DNA of 64,000 nt from Clostridiales bacterium. Its GTDB lineage: Bacteria > Bacillota > Clostridia > Peptostreptococcales > Acidaminobacteraceae. How positions within the stretch are numbered: position 1 is the first letter of the stretch; each line of letters begins with the position of its first letter. Shown here in pieces: positions 51,214 to 60,634 of this stretch. A program made the position numbers and the translations under genes. The DNA lies in NCBI GenBank assembly GCA_016342415.1, contig JAEIOD010000003.1, forward strand, positions 248,001-312,000, in the 5' to 3' direction. Under the pieces are notes generated by a model. That model worked only from the letters and a program-made list of their open reading frames with translations, searched no databases and had not been told where the DNA came from.

Positions 51214-53721
51214 ATGGAATATGGTTATGAATCAATCAAACATCAAGTCGAAATGCCAATAAAGATATTCACACAAACAGTAGGAGAATTTCCTTACCAC
51301 TGGCATGAGGAAATAGAAATTCTTTTTGTGTTAGAAGGTTCTTTAGAAATTCGTGTGTCTAAAAAACCATATCACTTAAATGAAGGGGATTTGTTCATCG
51401 TCAATAAAAATGAACTGCACTTTATCAAATCAACTTTAGCAAGTGGTAATACACAATTACTGGCATTGCAGTTTGAAGACTCTTATTTTAAAAAGTATGG
51501 CCTTGTACTGACGGACAAGAAATTTCAGATGTGTCTTAATGATGACACTCAAAACAGAAGTGATCATTATCAAATAAAAAACATTCTTGCTAAGATGATG
51601 AATCAGGTTTTAAATAAGGAACCTTATTATAATTTGAGATTGGAACAATTGCTTCTTGATTTGGTAATTTTGCTGATGAGTCAATATCAACAAAAAGATG
51701 AATCAAAAGAAGAATCGGTAAGTGATGATAAACTCCTTGAAATTTTGGAATACATTAATGAAATCTGCACAGATGCATCCAAAAACGTCAAGGATATTGC
51801 AGATCACTTTTATTTCAGTTCTCAATACCTCTCCAGGTATTTCAAGAGTCAAGTGGGTATTTCGGTTAAGAAGTTTTTAGATCACTTAAGATTGAATAAG
51901 TCATTGTTCGCTCTAAAGACATCTGATGAAAGGATTTTGGATATTGCTTTGAAATACGGATTTCCAGATTCCAAGGCATATTATCGAGTATTTAAAGAAG
52001 TATTTGATATCACCCCAAAAGAATATAGAGACCAGCATAAAATACTTTTAGAAGACAAGACGAATTTTGATTATTTTAGTATCAACAGCCAGGATTCTTT
52101 AAGAAAATTATTTAAATATATTGAAGTAGAATCCAAAGAAACTCCTTTATCAACAAGTGAATATCAGGAGTTAATCAATTTGGACTTAAGAAGACCTTAT
52201 CAGAAAGACTATATGAAGTTAATGACTTTTGGTTATGCACCGCATGGACTTAGAACTGATTTAACAGCACAATTAACAGAAGCAAAAAAAGACTTGGGAT
52301 ACGATTACTTAAGGTTTCATGGGATATTTTCTGACGAGTTAAAAGTATGTTATAAAAATGAAGACGGATCTTTGGAGTTTAATTTCAATCACATTGATGC
52401 TCTGCTTGATAATCTAATAAATATTGGGGTAAAACCGTTTTTGGAAATCGGTTATATGCCTAAAGCATTATCGGATTCTGAAAAAACAATTTTCGCATAT
52501 GAGTTATGTGTTTCGCCACCAAATGATTATAGTGATTGGCAAGAGTTAATCAGTCGTTTTATGAAACATATCATTAATAGATATGGACTAGATGAAGTGC
52601 TGACATGGTATTTTGAGTTATGGAACGAACCTGAAGTGGAAGGTATTTTTTGGACGGGTTCAAGAGAAGAATTTTTTAAACTTTTCAAAGTGACTTTTGA
52701 AACGATAAAAGACATCCATCAAAACTTTAAACTCGGTGGATTTGGTATGATTTATTTTGAGGAGAATAATAGTTGGTTATTGGATTTTGAACAGTATGCT
52801 CTCAAAGAAAAACTGACTTTGGATTTCTTTAGTTTTCATATATATAATATTAGTTTTGAAGAGAATCTAACCGATATTTTATCGGACTATGAAAATATTG
52901 GTGATGAAGCTGATTATGACAAGACATTTATGAATAGACTTGAGATCTTTAGAGGTCATAAGGACTATATTACAGAACGTATAGACGTCATCCTTGAACG
53001 GATTGGAAATCTGGCCGTCGTAAAGTCTGAATACTTTATCACAGAATGGAACTCTGTCACGGATTCCAGAGATCTAACGCATGACACATGTTATATGGGA
53101 CCGTTTATTGTTAAAAATGTAATAGAAAATGGTCAAAAGCTAAATGGAATGGGGTTTTGGACTCTATCAGATATATTCGAAGAATTTACTCATCAACAAC
53201 CTATATTTCATGGTGGGTTTGGCATGATGACTTATAATGGGCTTAAAAAGCCGAGTTATTATGCGTATCAATTCTTAAGTCGTTTAGGCGATGAGATTAT
53301 AGCACAAGCGCCAGGGTATATCGTTACGAAATCTGGAGAGGATATTCAGTGTCTTTTCTATAATTATTTACATACCAACAACTTGTACAATCATTTTGAC
53401 ACATCTCAAATTTCACCACATGATAGATACAGAGTTTTTGAAAAAGGTGAAAGGAAAGTTTTTGCATTAGGTCTTAAAGGTTTAGAAGGCAAGTATAAAA
53501 TTATCAAACAGTTATGTGATAGAAAACACGGCTCTGTTTATGATGAATGGGTCAAAATGGGGGCTCCAAAAGAGATGACACAAGAGATAACAGATCATCT
53601 GAAGTGTATCTCAAAACCTGAAATGACCATAAAAGAAGATGTTATAGATGAGATTTATCAGTTGAATGTTCACTTGGAACCTCATGGTATTTTATTGGTG
53701 GAGTTTAAGAAGCATTTCTAA
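51214..53721 (+). CDS. AraC-type regulator fused to GH39 glycosidase domain
   Basis: The 835-residue fusion has an N-terminal cupin (FPYHWHEEIEILFVLEGSLE, metal or sugar pocket), an AraC HTH pair (about 175-275: VKDIADHFYFSSQYLSRYFK and ILDIALKYGFPDSKAYYRVF) and a GH39/beta-xylosidase-like TIM barrel (about 310-750). The barrel retains acid/base E472 in WNEPE and nucleophile E611 in ITEWN, so it may still be active or act as a sugar sensor. This architecture is known in Gram-positive bacteria. It lies behind the GH3 gene and probably regulates plant-glycan or glycoside use. AGGTG before the ATG; clean terminator at 53787. Confidence 0.9.
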   Translation: MEYGYESIKHQVEMPIKIFTQTVGEFPYHWHEEIEILFVLEGSLEIRVSKKPYHLNEGDLFIVNKNELHFIKSTLASGNTQLLALQFEDSYFKKYGLVLTDKKFQMCLNDDTQNRSDHYQIKNILAKMMNQVLNKEPYYNLRLEQLLLDLVILLMSQYQQKDESKEESVSDDKLLEILEYINEICTDASKNVKDIADHFYFSSQYLSRYFKSQVGISVKKFLDHLRLNKSLFALKTSDERILDIALKYGFPDSKAYYRVFKEVFDITPKEYRDQHKILLEDKTNFDYFSINSQDSLRKLFKYIEVESKETPLSTSEYQELINLDLRRPYQKDYMKLMTFGYAPHGLRTDLTAQLTEAKKDLGYDYLRFHGIFSDELKVCYKNEDGSLEFNFNHIDALLDNLINIGVKPFLEIGYMPKALSDSEKTIFAYELCVSPPNDYSDWQELISRFMKHIINRYGLDEVLTWYFELWNEPEVEGIFWTGSREEFFKLFKVTFETIKDIHQNFKLGGFGMIYFEENNSWLLDFEQYALKEKLTLDFFSFHIYNISFEENLTDILSDYENIGDEADYDKTFMNRLEIFRGHKDYITERIDVILERIGNLAVVKSEYFITEWNSVTDSRDLTHDTCYMGPFIVKNVIENGQKLNGMGFWTLSDIFEEFTHQQPIFHGGFGMMTYNGLKKPSYYAYQFLSRLGDEIIAQAPGYIVTKSGEDIQCLFYNYLHTNNLYNHFDTSQISPHDRYRVFEKGERKVFALGLKGLEGKYKIIKQLCDRKHGSVYDEWVKMGAPKEMTQEITDHLKCISKPEMTIKEDVIDEIYQLNVHLEPHGILLVEFKKHF

Positions 53722-53786
53722 ATTTAATCATTGATACATACTACAGATATATGCTTTTAAAAGAAACAGCTTTCTTACATGTAGAA

Positions 53787-53831
53787 ATCACAAAGCAGTC
53801 TTTTCATAAAGGCTGTTTTGTGATTTTTTTA
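53787..53831 (+). terminator. Terminator after AraC-GH39 gene
   Basis: ATCACAAAGCAGTC pairs with GGCTGTTTTGTGAT (G-T pairs), then a run of seven T residues. Confidence 0.8.
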
Positions 53832-53887
53832 AATGATTTAAACCATTTAAATTGTCATAATCAAGTTTCTTTAAACACTTTTTTCTT

Positions 53888-53913
53888 GTCGATACAATTT
53901 GAATTGTATCGAC
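53888..53913. promoter_or_regulatory. Inverted repeat GTCGATACAATT-TG-AATTGTATCGAC
   Basis: A perfect 12-bp inverted repeat with a 2-base spacer. Its half-sites AATTGTATCGA/TCGATACAATT match the palindrome before the ECF gene (40157). A TATATAAT element follows about 20 bp later. No intact gene lies downstream on the plus strand until 55056, so this may be an orphan operator. Confidence 0.5.
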
Positions 53914-54282
53914 CACTTTTATAAATGGTTATATAATTAGATTAATCATAATAGTTGGGTATCATAGATACACTAAGAGAACATGAAAATGAATTGGTAT
54001 ATTCATATTAGCGGCAACAACATCGTGTTTTGTAGTGGTTGATGATATCCGAAGACTTAAGATGTAGGAAACTCCTCTTGACAATGGAAGTACTACAGAA
54101 AAAGCGCAATAAAACTTATGCATAGAATAAAGTAAATTTTGGTTGAATTTAAAGAATAAATGTATAGTGTTAATTATGATTTTTGGGTGGCGGCGATATT
54201 TAATATCAAGCCACTTTTCTTTTGGTTTACACGTTTTATCAGCATACTTGTACTGCAGTCACAGTAGATTGCTTGAAAAGTT
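53914..54282. other. Gene-poor stretch with possible lipoprotein relic and hairpin
   Basis: Around 53980-54070 one frame reads ILAATTSCFVVVDDIRRLKM before a stop, like a lipobox region, but its upstream signal is in another frame, so at most a decayed lipoprotein. At 54187-54222 GTGGC...GATATT...GCCAC forms a hairpin with a TTTTCTTTT tail, a probable terminator. Nothing else is recognisable. Confidence 0.3.
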
Positions 54283-54789
54283 CTAATTAGAATAATAAGG
54301 CTTCAACAATTCTTTTATTTCATTAATCATTTCTCTAAAATCATGATTTTCAAAAGTTGAACCATAACCACCAATTCTTTTTTCTTTGTTCCCGATCTTG
54401 ATATATAAAAAAACAGTAGAACCGTCACTTACATCGCCATTGTACAAATCCTCGTCTAACTCGAAAAAACCATGTTTATAGATGATGTCATATAACACTT
54501 GAGTTAACGTTTCCTCGGGAATTTGGTCATGAACTTCTTCAATATATTCAATGAATCGAATACGCTCGTACTTGAAGTTTCCTTTTGTAGAAATAATCAG
54601 TTCCTGATCCAGTTCGTTGTAACATTCTTCTGAAGTAAAAACCAGCTCAAAACCATCAGCTTTTGACAGTTGAGAAGAGATGTTACTCATTCTAACAGAT
54701 TTTGCACCTAAGAATAGGAGTGCGATTACAACTGGAGAAAACATCAATGCTGGAATAATTATTTTTCTTATAGTATTTTTAGGTTTCAT
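54283..54789 (-). CDS. Exported or anchored protein, unknown
   Basis: The 168-residue protein has a basic N-terminus (MKPKNTIRKI) and one hydrophobic segment (IIPALMFSPVVIALLFLGA), suggesting an exported or membrane-anchored protein. The remainder is acidic with beta/alpha segments and a conserved-looking LYNGDVSDGSTVFLYIKIG. No family recognised. An AGGAGCG-type site precedes the ATG. Single gene, divergent from the diguanylate cyclase. Confidence 0.6.
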   Translation of the reverse strand: MKPKNTIRKIIIPALMFSPVVIALLFLGAKSVRMSNISSQLSKADGFELVFTSEECYNELDQELIISTKGNFKYERIRFIEYIEEVHDQIPEETLTQVLYDIIYKHGFFELDEDLYNGDVSDGSTVFLYIKIGNKEKRIGGYGSTFENHDFREMINEIKELLKPYYSN

Positions 54790-55055
54790 GAACGCTCCTT
54801 GTATGTTATTTGATGATTTAGAACAAAATCTCTATTTAGAAATATATAGTTAAGGGACTGTTTATCACTTTACTATAATATCATATACCAAAGGTCTATT
54901 TATACGAGATAGCAATAAGTGGGAAAAACAATTTTTCCTGTAAAATGGTAGACAAATGTAAGTATAAATTTGCCAGAAAGACAATCAAAATCTGTTTTAG
55001 TTGACCACAAATGAGTATAAATATAGTATGAGAAATCTTTTGGAAGGAGAATGTC

Positions 55056-56285
55056 ATGAGATGTAAGATAGTTTATCTGGGTAATAACCCTCCAATGATT
55101 GAAGATGTTTGTTTGATTATGTCTGAAATTGACCCTTCAGAGTTTATTAACAAAATTGAAAACGCTGATTTGGCTATAGTGAACACGGAACTTAAATTAA
55201 AAGAAGAGCACATTCAGTTGATTAATAAAGGTATTGAAGATCATAAAATACCATTGTTGTTATATTATGATGGTGATTATAACAATGAATTATTGGATCA
55301 GTTGAACCATACAGGCGTTCTTCGTGCTGGAGATCCCAGTGATGTTACAATTGCAATCATTAGAAACAAAATAAAAAATAACCGAAAACTACAGGAGTTG
55401 TTATATGATCGTGATTTGTTTGAGTTGTTTTTAAAATACAATACAAGTTATGTGTTTTTCAAAGATGAAAATGCAAGAGTAATCAAACTCTCTCATAATT
55501 ATGAAACCATGTTGGGTATACCTTATCAAGAGGCTATCGGGAAAAATATGATGGAGTTATTTCCGTCTGAACTGGCAAAAAAAATGGTTGAAGACGATTT
55601 ACGCATTATTAGAAATAATGAAACCGTTGAAGTCATTGAAGAGCTAAAAGGCAGGTATTATAAAACCAGCAAGTTTCCAATCCGTAGAGAAGGGAAACCA
55701 TCATTGCTTGCAGGATATACAATAGATATTTCTGATTTGAAGGAAACCGAGCGATTGTTGATGGAGTCAAAAGCCCATGTGGAAAAATTAATAGTTACAG
55801 ATGAAATGTTAAAAATAAGCAATCGACGCGGGTTTCTTATGGGATTGAAAAATGAAATTGACAGGATCAGTCGCTATGGCAATAAATCGACATTGATTAT
55901 ACTTGATATTGATAATTTCAAAGGTTTAAATGATACACTAGGACATTTTAAAGCAGATAATTTTTTAGTTGATTTAGTAAACAAGGTCAATAGTATTCTC
56001 AGATCAAATGATATTTTTGGTAGGCTCGGAGGAGATGAATTTGGCATAGTTTGTGTATCAAGTCCTATTGAGAAAGGCATGAACATTGCAAAACGTATTT
56101 TAGAAGTAGTCAATAAAAATCCTGTTACACTTGATGGTAAAGAATATACCTATTCGATTAGTATTGGTCTGACTGAAATAAACCAGGAACATAGAGAGTT
56201 AGATAGCTTATTAAATCATGCCGATTTGGCATTATATGATGCCAAACGAGAAGGAAGAAACTGTGTTAGACCATTAAAATTATGA
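55056..56285 (+). CDS. Diguanylate cyclase with PAS domain
   Basis: The 409-residue protein has an N-terminal receiver-like region (1-115) without a clear phospho-Asp, a PAS domain (125-240; SYVFFKDENARVIKLSHNYE) and a GGDEF domain (245-405) with intact active site RLGGDEFG. An RxxD inhibitory site (RSND) lies five residues before it, so product feedback inhibition is likely. It makes c-di-GMP from GTP and is the synthetic counterpart of the HD-GYP enzyme at 31814. GGAAGGAGA precedes the ATG. The end is a strong terminator at 56383. Confidence 0.94.
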   Translation: MRCKIVYLGNNPPMIEDVCLIMSEIDPSEFINKIENADLAIVNTELKLKEEHIQLINKGIEDHKIPLLLYYDGDYNNELLDQLNHTGVLRAGDPSDVTIAIIRNKIKNNRKLQELLYDRDLFELFLKYNTSYVFFKDENARVIKLSHNYETMLGIPYQEAIGKNMMELFPSELAKKMVEDDLRIIRNNETVEVIEELKGRYYKTSKFPIRREGKPSLLAGYTIDISDLKETERLLMESKAHVEKLIVTDEMLKISNRRGFLMGLKNEIDRISRYGNKSTLIILDIDNFKGLNDTLGHFKADNFLVDLVNKVNSILRSNDIFGRLGGDEFGIVCVSSPIEKGMNIAKRILEVVNKNPVTLDGKEYTYSISIGLTEINQEHRELDSLLNHADLALYDAKREGRNCVRPLKL

Positions 56286-56382
56286 AAAACCCTATTATGT
56301 ATAAAACCCACTGGACTTATTCGTGTTTGAACAATGATGTATTAATGATTGACTATATACATAATTGAATGTTAAATGCTTA

Positions 56383-56424
56383 GAAGGGACAAGTTGAAGA
56401 AACTCAACTTGTCCCTTCTTTGTT
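56383..56424 (+). terminator. Strong terminator
   Basis: A 15-bp perfect stem (GAAGGGACAAGTTGA and complement), loop AGAAAC, followed by TTTGTTTG. Confidence 0.85.
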
Positions 56425-56576
56425 TGATACGTCGAAAATGCTAAAGTGAAATGAATTCATAATCCAATGGAAAGATATTAAAGTTTTATGAACAAAATGA
56501 CAATTGTACTAATTCAAGTGATTTATTCTTACCTATATTATAATATTATAGGTGGAGGTTATTTTATAAACTAAGT

Positions 56577-56675
56577 ATGACGATTAGAAAAACTTCTACT
56601 GATAACGCTACAGCTAATGTGGTTTTGACTCTTGTTGCGAATGAATACAAGGTTAAATTTAAATATAATAAGTGA
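56577..56675 (+). CDS. Doubtful 32-codon frame
   Basis: ATG 56577 opens MTIRKTSTDNATANVVLTLV and 12 more residues. GGTGGAGG lies about 20 bases upstream, too far for a normal start. It may be a relic; no family seen. The rest of 56425-56576 shows nothing. Confidence 0.2.
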   Translation: MTIRKTSTDNATANVVLTLVANEYKVKFKYNK

Positions 56676-56692
56676 TATAAGTGAGGTAGAAT

Positions 56693-57184
56693 ATGGAACT
56701 ATGGGATATTTTAGATGAAAATAGACAGTTGACCGGACGAACGATAGAAAGAGGTAAACCCATGAATCCAGGGGATTACCATCTAGTTGTTTTTGCATAC
56801 ATCAAACATGCAGATGGTCGATTGCTCATTTCAAAACGAACACCCAATAAAACCTTCCCAAATACATGGGAGGTAACTGGCGGCTCAGCAGTTATCGGAG
56901 ATGATAGTTATACTGCAATAAAAAGAGAAGTAAAAGAGGAACTCGGTATAGATCTTAAGAGTTCTGGGCAGTTGATCAAGACTACTAAATATGATGGTGA
57001 GTGTTCACATTTTTCAGATATATGGTTCTTTGAAGAAGACATCGATATGGATCAAGTCGTTTGCCAATCTGAAGAGGTCAGCGAAGCAAAACTTGCGACT
57101 AAAGATGATATCAAAGCTCTGATAGAGGAAAAACTTTTCATGAGTGGCAACCTATCGGTATTAGAGTGTTTGGATATGGTATAG
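56693..57184 (+). CDS. NUDIX hydrolase (YfcD/IPP-isomerase-like)
   Basis: The 163-residue protein starts ELWDILDENRQLTGRTIERG, typical of the YfcD/IDI-like NUDIX branch. The NUDIX box is GGSAVIGDDSYTAIKREVKE then ELGI. The first Glu of GX5E is replaced by Asp, while REVKEELG is intact, so metal-dependent hydrolysis is probably retained. Substrate unknown (nucleotide diphosphate derivatives in relatives). GAGGT before the ATG. Confidence 0.88.
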   Translation: MELWDILDENRQLTGRTIERGKPMNPGDYHLVVFAYIKHADGRLLISKRTPNKTFPNTWEVTGGSAVIGDDSYTAIKREVKEELGIDLKSSGQLIKTTKYDGECSHFSDIWFFEEDIDMDQVVCQSEEVSEAKLATKDDIKALIEEKLFMSGNLSVLECLDMV

Positions 57185-57286
57185 AGTTGATTCGTGTCTT
57201 AATCCAAGGCATCTATTGGAGTGGTGGTAGCAGTTACATTTACAGAACTGCCAACCAAGTTTAAATAGCAAAAAAATGGAGGCGTT

Positions 57287-57517
57287 ATGGGAGCAGAAAT
57301 AGGTGAAAGAATTGGATCCATAATATATTACATAGTAGAAGTTGGTGTTTATTTGTTAATAGCATATTGCTGTTTATTAAAACCTGAACAGAGTGTTAGA
57401 AGAGTATTTAAGAAATATAACAAGAAACTTCAATACTTATCATATTTTTTTGGCGTGATTGCTATATTTCAAGTGATCACATCAATATCGGAAATGCTTC
57501 AAGAGACAATACTATAA
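57287..57517 (+). CDS. Small two-helix membrane protein, unknown
   Basis: The 76-residue protein has two hydrophobic stretches (IYYIVEVGVYLLIAYCCLL and YLSYFFGVIAIFQVITSI) separated by a basic loop (RRVFKKYNKK). GGAGGCGTT precedes ATG 57287. It ends 21 bp before the formamidase gene. No family recognised. Confidence 0.6.
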   Translation: MGAEIGERIGSIIYYIVEVGVYLLIAYCCLLKPEQSVRRVFKKYNKKLQYLSYFFGVIAIFQVITSISEMLQETIL

Positions 57518-57538
57518 AAGTTACATTGGGGTAAAACG

Positions 57539-58453
57539 ATGACTAAACATTATAAAGTAGAAACATTTGATAACAATCATGTTGTTTACAGAATGGCAAA
57601 GGATAATAAACCTGCTTTAACATGTCATTCAGGTGAAATCATTGAAATTCATACCTTGGATTGTTTCAGTAACAAATTATTGCCTGAAGGGAGTCGATTA
57701 GGTGTTGATACACTGCCTAATAACAACCCTTGTACGGGTCCGTTGTATATAGGGGATGCTTATCCAGGTGATACATTAAAAATAGAAATCCTTGATATTG
57801 TAGTGGGGAATCTTGGTGTGAATCTAATAGGACCTTCTGAGGTTCATGTAGATAACAGATTAGAGTCATATGAGGTTAAAAGGATTCCAATCATTGATGG
57901 ATATGCAGAGGTTACTCCGAATCTTAAACTGCCTGTAGAACCCATGATTGGTGTGATTGGGGTATCGCCTAAGGAAGGGAGTTTACCTACTGGATTACCC
58001 GGTGACCATGGCGGTAATATGGACTGTTCTCAAATAAAAAAAGGTTCAACAGTTTACTTACCTGTATTTGTTGAAGGCGCACTACTTTCTATTGGTGATT
58101 TACATGCTCTTATGGGTGATGGCGAAATCGGTGGTTGTGGTCTTGAAATAGAAGGGAAAGTGGTAATACAAGTCACTGTTGTTTCAGACAAAACAATACC
58201 TGGTCCAATGGTTTCTATAGATGATAAATGGATAATCATTGCTTCATGTAATACCCTTGAAGAAGCATCTGTTGAAGCAACTAACAGGATGTTAGATTTG
58301 TTGATAGACTTTGGTGGTGTAAATAAAGAAGATGCTTCACTCATCTTAAATTTATCTGGGCATTTAAAGATCTGCCAACTGGTGAATCGATTAAAAACGG
58401 TCAGAATGGAACTGTCAAAAGAGTGTTTTATTGATAAAAAGTTGTTTAAATAA
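57539..58453 (+). CDS. Acetamidase/formamidase family protein
   Basis: The 304-residue FmdA/AmdA family enzyme contains GPLYIGDAYPGDTLKIEIL, PMIGVIGVSP, LPGDHGGNMDCSQIKKGS and ALLSIGDLHALMGDGEIGG (conserved metal and catalytic region). Members hydrolyse formamide, acetamide or related short amides to ammonia and the acid. Size is normal for this family's shorter branch. A GGGG site lies before the ATG. It stands behind a small membrane protein; no nitrogen regulator is seen. Confidence 0.88.
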   Translation: MTKHYKVETFDNNHVVYRMAKDNKPALTCHSGEIIEIHTLDCFSNKLLPEGSRLGVDTLPNNNPCTGPLYIGDAYPGDTLKIEILDIVVGNLGVNLIGPSEVHVDNRLESYEVKRIPIIDGYAEVTPNLKLPVEPMIGVIGVSPKEGSLPTGLPGDHGGNMDCSQIKKGSTVYLPVFVEGALLSIGDLHALMGDGEIGGCGLEIEGKVVIQVTVVSDKTIPGPMVSIDDKWIIIASCNTLEEASVEATNRMLDLLIDFGGVNKEDASLILNLSGHLKICQLVNRLKTVRMELSKECFIDKKLFK

Positions 58454-58532
58454 ACACTTCTGCTTCATTAGAGCTTTTAAATGTCTATTGCTAAATAAAT
58501 AACAGTGAAACCAATTATACAAGGAGATCTAT

Positions 58533-59246
58533 ATGTCTATGACACAAGAAGTATTAATTGATATATTACTCGATTATTTGATGAAGATATTTGAATGTTC
58601 AAGAGAAGACTTAATAGGTGATCAGTATAAACAAATATTTATTGAAAAGAAATTTGCTGACAACAAGAGATCTTTTGATATTTTATCAATGGGAAATACA
58701 TTAATAGTGAAGGCTACACCTGAAAGATTAAAATATGTAAAATCAAAAATAAAAGACGAAGATAGAGATGCAGTTTTCTCAATGCCCTTCATACGTGGTC
58801 AATATCTTCATTATATTCCAAAAATTAAATATTTGACTGAATTTTCAATATCGGATGACTATACATATGAGCTTGTTGAAGCCGAAAATATAAATGCTCT
58901 TCTAGAGAAAGAAGGATATCCAAATGCACTTATATATGATAGAAATAGTGTGAGAAAAACAGAACTTGCAGTAGTTGTAAAAATATATGGAGAGACAGTT
59001 GGTATAGCAAGTGGGTGTAAAGTAGGAGATAAAATCTGGCAAATTGGAGTAGATATTAAGTCAAATCACAGAAATAGAGGATTGGCTTCTTTTATAGTCA
59101 GTAAGTTAACGAATGAACTTCTATCAAGAGGTCAATTACCAGTCTACGATGTAATAAGTAGTAATTTAAACTCACAAAGAGTCGCTCAGAAAGTTGGTTA
59201 TCAAGTAGCTTGGATTACTGATTGGAAGTGCTCCTTCGAACAATAA
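58533..59246 (+). CDS. GNAT-family N-acetyltransferase
   Basis: The 237-residue protein has an N-terminal region of about 130 residues and a C-terminal GNAT fold (about 135-237) with GVDIKSNHRNRGLASFIVSK, a convincing Q/RxxGxG-type acetyl-CoA loop (RNRGLA). SNLNSQRVAQKVGYQ matches the family's typical ending. AAGGAG precedes ATG 58533. It opens a same-strand series of single genes separated by structured repeats, the candidate cassette array. Confidence 0.88.
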   Translation: MSMTQEVLIDILLDYLMKIFECSREDLIGDQYKQIFIEKKFADNKRSFDILSMGNTLIVKATPERLKYVKSKIKDEDRDAVFSMPFIRGQYLHYIPKIKYLTEFSISDDYTYELVEAENINALLEKEGYPNALIYDRNSVRKTELAVVVKIYGETVGIASGCKVGDKIWQIGVDIKSNHRNRGLASFIVSKLTNELLSRGQLPVYDVISSNLNSQRVAQKVGYQVAWITDWKCSFEQ

Positions 59247-59263
59247 GAACATAGTTTTAGGAG

Positions 59264-59270
59264 TTGGATG
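59264..59270 (+). other. Possible cassette core site GTTGGAT
   Basis: GTTGGAT fits GTTRRRY (integron R' core). It sits just before the small membrane gene, and its complement ATCCAAC is close to ACCCAAT at 59597. Weak by itself. Confidence 0.25.
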
Positions 59271-59294
59271 GATAAAATCAAAGAGGTGCGTTAT

Positions 59295-59555
59295 ATGAAA
59301 AAAATAATTAATATTGCAGTTATTGCCATAGTATTGTCCATAACATATATTACAACTATTATATTGAGGGCACACTATTCAACTTCAATAGGGTTCTCTT
59401 TATCTTATGATAACTCATCTGTTGTAATATTAATATTGGTTTTAATAGGGGCGGCACTATTCAATTTGCATAACAAATCATGGAAAATGTTAGCTGTTTC
59501 ACTCTTGGGATTGGTTGAAATAATAATAATTGGATTGCTCCTATGGAATTTATAG
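59295..59555 (+). CDS. Small membrane protein, unknown
   Basis: The 86-residue protein starts at ATG 59295 behind AAAGAGGTG; an in-frame ATG at 59268 would add nine residues. Three hydrophobic segments (IINIAVIAIVLSITYITTII; SSVVILILVLIGAALFNL; LAVSLLGLVEIIIIGLLLW) leave little else. No family recognised. It has no own promoter in sight and is followed by repeat element A. Confidence 0.6.
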   Translation: MKKIINIAVIAIVLSITYITTIILRAHYSTSIGFSLSYDNSSVVILILVLIGAALFNLHNKSWKMLAVSLLGLVEIIIIGLLLWNL

Positions 59556-59596
59556 AAAGGTATTCGCATACTAGGATTAACATCATAAAATACGTT

Positions 59597-59788
59597 ACCC
59601 AATACTACATCTGTGCGAGGATATGATACATCAACATGCCCTTAGTCATGACTGACTCGTCTCATCATTGTTAGTTCGTGTATACAACCAAATAAACCGA
59701 GTAACGGACTCGTTAGCTGTTAACAAGCTCACAAGCATGAGAGTTCAGTTGTAAGTATAACAGCGTCACAGATGCGCTTCCGTTAAGT
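59597..59788 (+). repeat. Structured intergenic element A (attC-like)
   Basis: This 192-bp element downstream of the small membrane gene has left box ACCCAAT, then ACTA, then CATCTGTG (59608-59615). At the right, CACAGATG (59767-59774) pairs with it, followed by CGCTTCC and right box GTTAAGT (59782-59788), a perfect GTTRRRY. Inside are hairpin CCGAGT...GACTCG (59697-59713) and the shared block GCTCACAAGCATGAGAG (59727-59743). The outer helix differs from element B by compensatory changes. The architecture matches an integron attC (R''-L''...L'-R') but is longer than most. Confidence 0.6.
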
Positions 59789-59829
59789 GAAATTGTGCTC
59801 AATATACATTCTTTTTGGAGGAATAGGTA

Positions 59830-60603
59830 ATGAATAATAAGATAGTCAAGATTAATTGGGATGAAATGTCACAAACATATGAAGATTTTACTAGTGATAA
59901 AGACTCATATAGTTTCTCAATTGAGTGGCCTACAATTAACGAAATGATGCCTAATATTAAAGGTCAAAAAGTATTGGATTTAGGCTGTGGAACAGGTAGG
60001 TTTAGTTTTTTCTTTGAAGAATTTTCACCAAGAAAAATATTGGGTGTTGATATATCAAGTGGCATGTTAGATATTGCTAGACGAGAGGCCAAAAAAATAA
60101 ACTCTACCATAGAATTTCAACAGAAAGATATAGAAGGATTTTTGCTATCAGAAAATCAAGAATACGATTTTATTTTCTCGTCTACTACATTTCATTACAT
60201 AGAAGACCTTGAAAAGTTATTTAAGAGCATTAGTTCAATTTTAAGTAATAATGGAACTTGTATTATTTCGGTAATACATCCAGTGTATTCTGCACATTAT
60301 CCTTTGAGTGATGGGGATAGATTGCCTACAGATGAGGAATGGCAAATTCAATATTTAGATACTTCAGAAAGATCATATGTTCAACCTTGGATAGAGTATA
60401 GTGACGATGTTGAAAACTTCCTAAGTACTAGTTATCATCATACCTTCTCAAACTACTGTACTGCAGTATTGAGGAGTGGATTGAAGATAGAAGAAATTAG
60501 AGAACCTTTACCACCAATTGAATGGAAGGAAAAGTTCCCAAATAAGTATAATGCATGTATGAGAAAACCTACATTTATGATTTTGAAGCTGTCGCATCAA
60601 TGA
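59830..60603 (+). CDS. Class I SAM-dependent methyltransferase
   Basis: The 257-residue methyltransferase has motif I KVLDLGCGTGRFSFFF (SAM binding, about residues 48-60), motif II ILGVDISSGMLDIA, post-motifs FQQKDIEGF and YDFIFSSTTFHYIEDL, and a C-terminal substrate part (REPLPPIEWKEKFPNKY). Such Rossmann-fold enzymes methylate small molecules; substrate unknown. GGAGGAATAGGTA precedes the ATG. It sits between elements A and B. The 8 bases at its left edge (GTTAAGTG, 59782) are the exact complement of those at its right edge (CACTTAAC, 60635), as expected for an integron cassette. Confidence 0.9.
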   Translation: MNNKIVKINWDEMSQTYEDFTSDKDSYSFSIEWPTINEMMPNIKGQKVLDLGCGTGRFSFFFEEFSPRKILGVDISSGMLDIARREAKKINSTIEFQQKDIEGFLLSENQEYDFIFSSTTFHYIEDLEKLFKSISSILSNNGTCIISVIHPVYSAHYPLSDGDRLPTDEEWQIQYLDTSERSYVQPWIEYSDDVENFLSTSYHHTFSNYCTAVLRSGLKIEEIREPLPPIEWKEKFPNKYNACMRKPTFMILKLSHQ

Positions 60604-60634
60604 CTTACAAAGTAATGATTTAACCGAACAACTT

